In this document: piece after piece, positions 57,303 through 64,000 of the stretch | Layout: each line of letters starts with the position of its first letter | How positions within the stretch are numbered: the first letter of the stretch is position 1 | Assembly (NCBI GenBank): GCA_001051155.2 | Contig: JYIP02000002.1 | Location: 1,805,583 to 1,869,582, forward strand | Direction of reading: 5' to 3' | From: Chrysoporthe austroafricana | Taxonomy: Eukaryota; Ascomycota; Sordariomycetes; Diaporthales; Cryphonectriaceae | Length of the DNA stretch: 64,000 bases | Program-made: the position numbers and the translations under genes | Notes under the pieces: model-generated | Seen by the model: only the letters and a program-made list of their open reading frames with translations | Databases searched by the model: none | What the model was told of the DNA's origin: nothing

Positions 57303-58668
57303 ATGGCTCACGAAGGCAACATTATCGCGGTACACGAGCCCACATCAGACCCTACCCTATATCAGGACCATACGGCAAGCTCCCGCGGTTCTGGAAACCG
57401 GAACCGGGATCGTGAGCGCGTCGATCTCGAGGATGTCCGCCGTTTCGCTTGCGACAGGTGCCGGAGTCAAAAGCTTCGGTGCGAGCGTGACCGCCTCTCC
57501 CTCCAGATCCCTCTCAAGAGCACGCCGTGTCGGCGGTGCATCAAAGTCCAGGTTCGCTGCACCACCGGCTACCAAGCCCCTATCGGCCGCGGTTTGGATG
57601 ATTCTGCGGGCTCATTCTCCAGACTACACCGTCGCCAATCGTCTGCGAGCAAACAAGTGCGAGCCTCTGCCACCAACCCCCGCCGTACCGAGTACCGCCC
57701 TAGCGTGGAAGACGACGAGGACGAAGATAAGACAAGCAAACAACTTGAAGGGCGTCTTTCGCCAACTCGTGGTCCACCAAGATTTCATCCCACCAGGATA
57801 CTAGCGATATTGGACCCAATATCGTCGTTCCACCACCGAGTGCCCTCAACCCTTTGCCTGCGCCACCCAGCGATGAGCACTGCCATGAGGAGTGGACACG
57901 GAAGTTGTGCCAGTGTGTCAACGTAACGCTGAAAGACTGTTCCGGCGTCGGGCAGGCAAAAATTAGTAGCAGAGCCGTGGATCAGCAGTCCGAGCCACTA
58001 GAAAGACGGAATTCTCCAATAAGCAGGTTGTTTTGGAACATCGAGAGATTTCTAAACATACTCGGGGAGATTTCCAATAAGAGTCATTCACGACCGAGTG
58101 CCGATTCTACAAGAGCGAAATCCCTCTCAGTCGGAGGTCCTGGTGGTGTAGATAATTCTGCGGTGATGGCATCGGACCGACTTGTACTGGCACAGGGACA
58201 GCCCGCAGAGAGTGGCAGTTGTCTGTCGCCGGCGTCGTCGGACTCGGCCAGTACGACACGACTGTCGACACTGATGGCAATATTTTCTGCCTACAGTTGT
58301 ATCCTGCAAGCCTACGACCGCGTCTTCAGCGACCTCCATCAGACGTTCTTGAGCACGCAAGACAGCGGCAGCGCGAGCGGTCTGGACCAGATGGCGCTGC
58401 TGCCGCTGTTGCAGTTGGACAATGTCATGTTTGCCCCGACACAGAACTTCAAGAGTTTGCAGGTGCATATCGTCATGGACGCATCGAGTCGAGCCTCTCA
58501 AACATCCTTGATGCCCAGGTATGCAGGGCCGACGAGATCAGATCCTGCCTTATTGCGTTGCTGCAGTCGTTGACCTTCAAGGAGGGAAGTGATACGGTGA
58601 GTGCCAGCCAGGCAATTCGGGACAAGATCAATGAGGTGAGAGAGCTCTTATGCCGAAGGCCACACTAA
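57303..58668 (+). CDS. Zn2Cys6 transcription factor 2, with one or two frame breaks
   Basis: The ATG at 57303 opens into a zinc cluster beginning near residue 50: CDRCRSQKLRC, a 15-residue loop, then CRRCIKVQVRC. Its design matches the neighbouring factor. The reading then moves to a second frame near 57745-57800 (SHQDTSDIGPNIVVPPPS onward) and to a third at about 58480 (IESSLSNILDAQVCRADEIR), ending at TAA 58666-58668. The C-terminal helices (MAIFSAYSCILQAYDRVF) again resemble AflR-type regulators. The first shift might be an unrecognised intron. The second has only a weak intron explanation (GTGCAT..CCCAG) that would delete protein-like sequence, so a one-base deletion is likelier. Confidence 0.72.
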
Positions 58669-59603
58669 TCCCCCGGGCGGGGGGGCGTTGTGTGTATGTA
58701 CCTAAGGTAGGGAGGTAGTGGAGAGGACCAGAGACGGACAGGGGATACATAGTAATCTGGGATTGTTCTGAACATTTTCACTGTAGAGCAGTCTCGGCTT
58801 CTCAAACCCTCCCGTTTCTGAGGCAGCACTAAACTTACAAGGCGAGGAGCTTAAATCTAAGACTATCTCTGAGGAAAGCTACAATATGTACATGATACAT
58901 GAGATACTCCGTAGGCATTATTCAGGCTACCACGTTTCAATATAGCGACATTGAGGTGGATTTTAAATCACCAGACTTTTATGCCAATCATTTAATCGCT
59001 ATATAGAACACAAGGGTGCACTTGCTTCTGGACCCCGAAAAAGCCTTTCGCAACTCGTGCAATCGCTAGCCTAAGGACGATTCCGGCCGAGGCACCGAAA
59101 GAATAAGGCAAAAACGAATATCTCAAAAGTACGCGGACGAGCTTCCTTTGGCTATGCCGACAACTAGGCAGTGTTGACGGCAGCGCTGTAATTACGTATT
59201 AGATAATAGCGGAAGTCCGATACTCATCTGAGCAGATACCCCCCGAGAAGTCGGAGGTACTTTTGCGTGAGAACTTAAACAATACCGCGTCGGTAGCTTT
59301 TACTGTCTTAGGCCTATCATCAAAGGTCTCCGAGGGTGGTACCTGGGTACGTACAGTAGATCGGTCACCTTTGTGGGGCCTAGATCGAACAGCGCTAATA
59401 AATCCTCCGATGTGTGCTTATATCAGACAACACATAACGGTCAAGTCACTATTGCTACGCTGTTATGGCTCTTACACAGTCGTCCTGACGTCGACTCAGC
59501 AACGGAGACCTTCAAAATATCATAACTGTACTGAACCTTCTGGGCACACAAATCCATCTAAGTCCCAAGCTTCCGCTCCCTAAGAGTAACAACAAGAGGA
59601 AAC
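58669..59603. other. Intergenic interval, nothing recognised
   Basis: It contains a short G/C run (58673-58687) and otherwise AT-rich DNA. It should hold the promoter of the NmrA-like reductase gene. Confidence 0.4.
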
Positions 59604-60695
59604 ATGAGCACCATCAGGAAAGTCACCATATTCGGTGTGAGCAGAACCAACCTCTCCGGTACTATCTGCAACTAACTTCAACCATTTCGAAGGCCTCAGG
59701 GAATTTCGGAACCCCGATCACAGCAGCCCTGTCCCGTGCTGGCTGCTTCGACATCACGATCATCACACGCCTCGAGTCTAGGTCTACCTTCCCACCGGGT
59801 ATTCCCGTCACCAGAAGCGCCTACACTGTCGATGAGCTCACCAAGGCCCTGGCGGGCAAAGACGCCGTCGTCTGCGTCGTGGGCCCCCCTGGCATCATAC
59901 ACCAGGTCGCCATGGTCGACGCCGCCGAGGCCGCAGGCGTCAAACGCTTTATCGTCGACGACTTTGGCTGGGGGCCTCAGCCCCACGGCCTCCCTGACTT
60001 CCAGGAGACCATCGAGAAACGCCGCGTCGGCTGGACTCATGCTTCCAAACGGGCGGAGGCCAACCCGGGGTTCACATGGACCGGAATCACCACGGGAAAT
60101 CCCATTGACTGGGTGAGTGCGTTTTGTCAAGGTTATCTAGGTAGCAGGAACAGCAACTTTTGTACTTACCCCACTTATGTAGGCACTGAAGAAGTTCCCT
60201 ATCATGGGATTCGATATTATGAACAATATCGCAATCATATACGACGCTGGAGAGGAGATATTTACAGGGACAACTCTGGAGGGTATCGGACAAAGCGTCC
60301 TAGGTGTTCTCCAGCACCCTGACGAGACGGCAAACCGCTTCGTTAAGGTGCGCTCAATCAATACCTGTCAGAACGAGCTCCTACGGGCCTTCCAGACGGT
60401 TACGGGAATGCAATGGACCGTGAAGCGCTCGACCGTCGATGCCCTGAAGAAGGAGGGCCAGGCCAGTGTGCGGGCGGGGATGGGCGGATGGGCGCTGCCT
60501 CTGGCCGTGGCACAGCTGCTGGATCCTGGCATGTCTAGGAATGTGGTGGCGCCGTCGAGGCAGGAGTCGGACGCTGACTTGCTGGGCATTGAGGAAGAGA
60601 CTCCTGAGTCAATCGCGGAGAGGACGTACAGGTTGAGTCTTCCTCAAAGCTCAGGCAACGCCGTTCCCCTTGAAGCGTTACTGGCGCACCAGTAA
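59604..60695 (+). CDS. NmrA-like/isoflavone-reductase-like NAD(P)-dependent oxidoreductase
   Basis: Three exons, 59604..59636, 59693..60112 and 60183..60695, encode 321 residues. The first intron splits just inside the nucleotide-binding loop, and splicing restores VTIFGASGNFGTP (GxxGxxG, residues 8-20). Donors are GTGAGC and GTGAGT; the first intron has a CTAAC branch site. Later marks are VVCVVGPPGIIHQ and GVKRFIVDDFGWG, as in the phenylcoumaran/isoflavone-reductase and NmrA-like families. Reductases of this type often tailor polyketide products. Placement 455 bases from the synthetase, tail to tail, suggests a shared pathway (inference). No frame lesion was found in this gene. Confidence 0.85.
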
Positions 60696-61150
60696 GCCTC
60701 TGCGCATTGGGGGATATGTTACGGTCTAAGGTGTCGGAATAGAGTGAGATAGCTAAAAGCGATCATGTCCAAGTAGCCTTTCTTAAGGGAAATGGGACAG
60801 ATGGAAACTATCTCTTTCGAATAAACAACGTTGCTAGAATGCGGATTACAGAGGATATGCATAGTGACTACCAAAAAGTTGCTCCTAGCTACTTGCAGAC
60901 AGCATTATTAGGCTCATAAGCCCCATGTCCCTGGGTTCCCTTGACCCGCTATAGTAATACACGATATTCAAAATAGGCAGTAAATGCTGGATAATCTAAG
61001 AAACGGAAGGCTACATGATCTTATTCTAGAACGAGTCACTAGGCAGATAGTCTTTGATACTGCCTACACGAAGGAAGTAGTCATATTTAATTTTGAGTAA
61101 AAGTTGATTTCTTAATTTGAAATGATAAAAGAAATAAATATACAGGATTA
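60696..61150. other. AT-rich convergent intergenic interval
   Basis: Separates the 3' ends of the NmrA-like gene and the synthetase gene. No other feature is seen. Confidence 0.4.
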
Positions 61151-64000
61151 TCAGGCGACCGCAAACAGACGACTAACACCATACACCGCTCTTGAAATGG
61201 ACGTGAACAAGCCCTGACTTTCCTGCTGTCCTTGGTTCCTAGAGCCTGTCTTTATGCGGCCCTTGACCAGACTCGGGAGCGACATCTTCGTACCAGATCG
61301 CTCAGCCTCCAGCAGCACCTCAGCTAAGAGAGGGTCGAGTCCCGCCATCTCGGCCTCGGCCACCCACACAGCAAGCGGCACGCTGCGCAGTGCTCGCAGT
61401 GGCGGCCCCGACTGCTTCGCCAGGAACTGTCCGACCGCGCGTAGAGGCACTTGCACCTCGCCCGAGTGATGCACGAACCGGACCTCACCACCGCGCTCGC
61501 CCAAGCCGTCCAGCACCGCAGCCTCGGCCACCCCCTCGGCCACCGTCTCCAAAGACACAAAATCCAGCTGTCCACCCGCACCCGCATCCCACACGTCCGA
61601 GACGGGGACCGCGCCCACTTGCGCGAGTACCGCAGGACGCTCTGCACCACGTCCGAGGCGGCAGTGTCTGCGCCGTCACGGTCGCCCGTCACGTTGCTTG
61701 GCCGGTGGATTGTGACAGCCATCCCCAGGCTGCCCGATGCTTTCTCCAGCAGCACCTCCGATGCCCATTTCGACGCCGCGTACCCTCCCCCGATCATCCT
61801 GCCTATCACCTCCGCGCTGGGCGTGCTATCCGCAACAGACTCCTCGCCCACGCGAGGCCGTCCCGTGAACTGCGCCACCCCGGCCGTGCTTATGTAGTGG
61901 ATGGGGATGCCCGCGCCCTGCCCATGCGCCATCTGCACCAGTTCACGCGTCGACCCGACGTTGGTGCCTCGCAGCGACGCATACGGCTTGAGGAAGCTGA
62001 CGTCGGCGCCGTTGTGGATGATGGCGTCGGCCTGCCCGAAGATGTCCTCGGCTTCGTTGGGGCCGAGCCCTAGCATCGGCTCCCCGAGGTCGCCCTGGTG
62101 CAGCGACATCGTGGGATCCCGAAAAACGGCGTCGGTATGGGACTCCGGTCGGCGCACGGCGATGTAGTGGATGCGAGCCACTCGCGAGTCTCGCACGAGG
62201 GAGCGTACCAGCGCTTTGCCCAAGAAACCAGTCGCACCTGTGAGAGCAATCGTCACTAATTGACGCGCGTCACCAGCTCCGGACGCTTGCCGTCGGGGAC
62301 TGGTCACAATTCCTTGAGTGTTGTCGAGCGAAATGGCTGTTTCATTGTCCCAGTCAACGTTTCCTGTGAGATTTGTGCGTTTGTGTCAGACCTGAATACT
62401 TCACGGGTGACTTCGGCCAGAGGAACGTACCTTTCTTCGTAGCCAAATTACCCATGGACGCCTTGGCTGGCGCACCCTAGTGTGGCCGTGCTTCGTTCTC
62501 CATGTTGGGCATCGCCACCACTGGGCCAGATCCCACGACGGCCTGAATGCGCGCGGCCATGCTCTCCAGCAAACTCGCCTCAAAGAGCTGGACAAGTGGC
62601 AGGTCAACACTAAAGGACCGCTGAATCTCGTCGCGCAGCTTCAAGGCGAGAAGGGAGTTCCCACCCACGCCGAAGAAGTCGCACGCCTTGGAGAACACCA
62701 CCTTGCCGCCTCTGATCTCCGCCGCGATGACCTTCTCCCAAATTTGGGTCAGTCTCGTCTCGACCGTGCTCAGCTCCGAGTCCAGCAGGGAGATACGCTT
62801 CTGAGACGCCTGTGGTAGTGGTAGCGCCGCCACCGCCCTGCGGTCCAGTTTCAGGTGTGCGTTCAGATGCAGGCGCTCCAGAGGTACAAAGACGGACGGC
62901 ACCATGAACTGTGGCAGGGGAAGCGAGCGCGGTAGCGCCTCCAGCGCTTGCACCCGCTCGTCGTGAGAGACCTCGGGCGCAAAGACAATGTGTGCCACAA
63001 GGAACTCGGCGCTCTCCCCTCCAGCGTCATCACCGGCGGTCCGCACCGACACCACAGCATCGTGGATGGAGCCGTCCGCAGCTGCTTTCACGATAACCGC
63101 CTCGATATCGCGCAGATCTATGCGAAGCCCTCGCAGCTTGATCTGGGTGTCTCCGGACACGCGGCCCTGGATTAGGAGAGCACCGTCGCCCAGGCGTAGG
63201 ACGCCGCGGTCGCCGGTGAGATGCATCCTTGTCCATCCCTGCTGCTTGTAGAGCTCGTGGGATGGTCTGTCGACAAAAGGATCCGGTACGAACCTCTGCG
63301 ACGTCATCTCGTCGTTGTTAAGGTACCCGAGACCAACGCCAGCATCGCCGATGGCGATCTGGCCCTCAAACCCGCAGGGGAGAGGCTGCAGAAGGTCGTC
63401 CAGGATGTATATGGAGTAGTTCGGCTGTGTATATCCGCCCGGGGTAAAAGTGCGCAGGACCTCCCGCTCGTCGAAGTAGTCGACACGCACCTTGGCCGCT
63501 GAGAATGAGCCGGTGGGGCCGTAGCCATTGAACAGCTCGAGGTCCGGTTTCGCCAGCGCAACCACCAGCCTCTTCGTGACGTCCGTCATCTGTTCACCTG
63601 AGCTCACGGCTGTGGTCCACTGCGAGCCACGCAGCGCCGCCTTGTCGCCGTAGCGTAGCCAAGTAGTGTACTCGGACGGCGTGGCGCCCGTGAATGTGAT
63701 GCCCTTGGCGACGATGAGCTCCGTCAGAGCTTTAGCATCGCCACGCGCCGCCTTGGGTGCCATCACGAGACCGGCCCCATTGGCGAGGCACATGAAGATC
63801 TGCCAGACAGAGGAGTCGAAGGACAGCGCGATCTGCTGGAGGCCGATGTCGTTGGGCCCGACGCGGAACTCCTGCGTGTTGCCCTCGATATTGGCGAGGA
63901 TCCCTGCGTGGCTGAGCACTGTCCCTTTGGGCGTGCCCGTGGAGCCGCTGGTGTAGAGGACAAGGGCCGCGGCATCTGGACGAGCCAGGTTTTTGTCGGA
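61151..64000 (-). CDS. PKS-NRPS-type synthetase, C-terminal part (A-T-R), partial and disrupted
   Basis: The gene runs off the right edge; exons 62431..64000 and 61151..62363 carry 927 codons. From the edge inward: adenylation motif LYTSGSTGTPKGT, NGYGPTGSF (usual Glu replaced by Gly), GDTQIKLRGLRIDLRDIE (a wording I associate with fungal PKS-NRPS hybrids), and HLKLDRRAVAALP with the catalytic Lys. Next are the carrier domain with FFGVGGNSLLAL, and a reductase/Dieckmann-type domain with LTGATGFLGKALV, ISTAG and GGYAASKWASEVLLE (Tyr and Lys kept). Two lesions are seen: an in-frame TAG (62477-62479) between carrier and reductase, and a one-base deletion near 61617 (AAGTGGG for expected AAGGTGGG). 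Total length is a multiple of three only if that base is restored. Confidence 0.9.
62477..62479 (-). other. In-frame TAG inside the synthetase coding sequence
   Basis: The frame on both sides of this codon is the same and continues (GAPAKASMGNLATKKG) to a good donor GTACGT that splices into the reductase domain. No convincing intron removes the codon. CAG to TAG would be a single C-to-T change. Confidence 0.7.

Noticed and set aside
61390..62073. Plus-strand 227-residue frame within the synthetase
   Set aside because: Pro/Arg-rich antisense shadow of the reductase domain.
62460..62560. Intron ending in CACTAG that would remove the synthetase stop codon
   Set aside because: The acceptor is acceptable, but no donor with a branch site restores phase, and sequence before the stop is continuous with the carrier-domain end.
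1..64000. tRNA, 5S rRNA or CRISPR array
   Set aside because: Scanning for tRNA B-box-like GGTTCGANNCC and for regularly spaced repeats gave only isolated partial matches without cloverleaf context.

Overview
The window is nuclear DNA of a filamentous ascomycete, most likely a Sordariomycete. Coding genes carry short introns (about 50-100 nt) with GT..AG ends and CTAAC/CTGAC-like branch points. The gene set is also fungal: Prp22, Clp1, the Argonaute chaperone subunit Arb1, a CFEM protein, Pmp3, a HET relic, Zn2Cys6 regulators and a PKS-NRPS type synthetase. I saw no tRNA, rRNA or CRISPR array. Exon coordinates were worked out by hand from splice signals and frame continuity.

Layout. 0.2-2.0 kb: a small Cys-tailed protein and a TRAPPC12-like trafficking protein. 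2.1-9 kb: gene-poor, with an uncertain membrane protein, a 61-bp foldback repeat around an N and long A/T homopolymers, a decayed GMC oxidoreductase and a small membrane protein. 10-22.3 kb: an NmrA-like oxidoreductase, a CFEM GPI protein, an MFS transporter, the splicing helicase Prp22 and a Pmp3-family protein. 23.2-24.8 kb: a HET-domain pseudogene with RIP-like nonsense codons. 26-41.4 kb: mostly housekeeping genes (Arb1, inositol polyphosphate multikinase, Clp1 with a ~1.08 kb first intron, a class I glutamine amidotransferase) plus an unusual P-loop/HAD two-domain protein. 41.4-44.4 kb: no recognisable genes. 44.4-50.5 kb: a PTH11-like rhodopsin-domain protein, a cyanamide hydratase divergent from a paraoxonase-like esterase, and an NTF2-like protein.

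51.3-64 kb looks like one flank of a secondary-metabolite gene cluster. It holds a 14-TM-type MFS exporter, two Zn2Cys6 regulators of matching design facing away from each other around an hAT transposase relic, an NmrA-like reductase, and the C-terminal half (adenylation, carrier, reductase) of a PKS-NRPS-type synthetase that runs off the right edge.

The main observation is that this cluster segment appears to be decaying. The exporter, one regulator and the synthetase each need single-base corrections to stay in frame, and the synthetase also has an in-frame TAG between its carrier and reductase domains. The long housekeeping genes to the left (for example 3.6 kb of intronless Prp22) are uninterrupted, which argues against a uniform sequencing-error rate. 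Local sequencing error cannot be excluded from this sequence alone.
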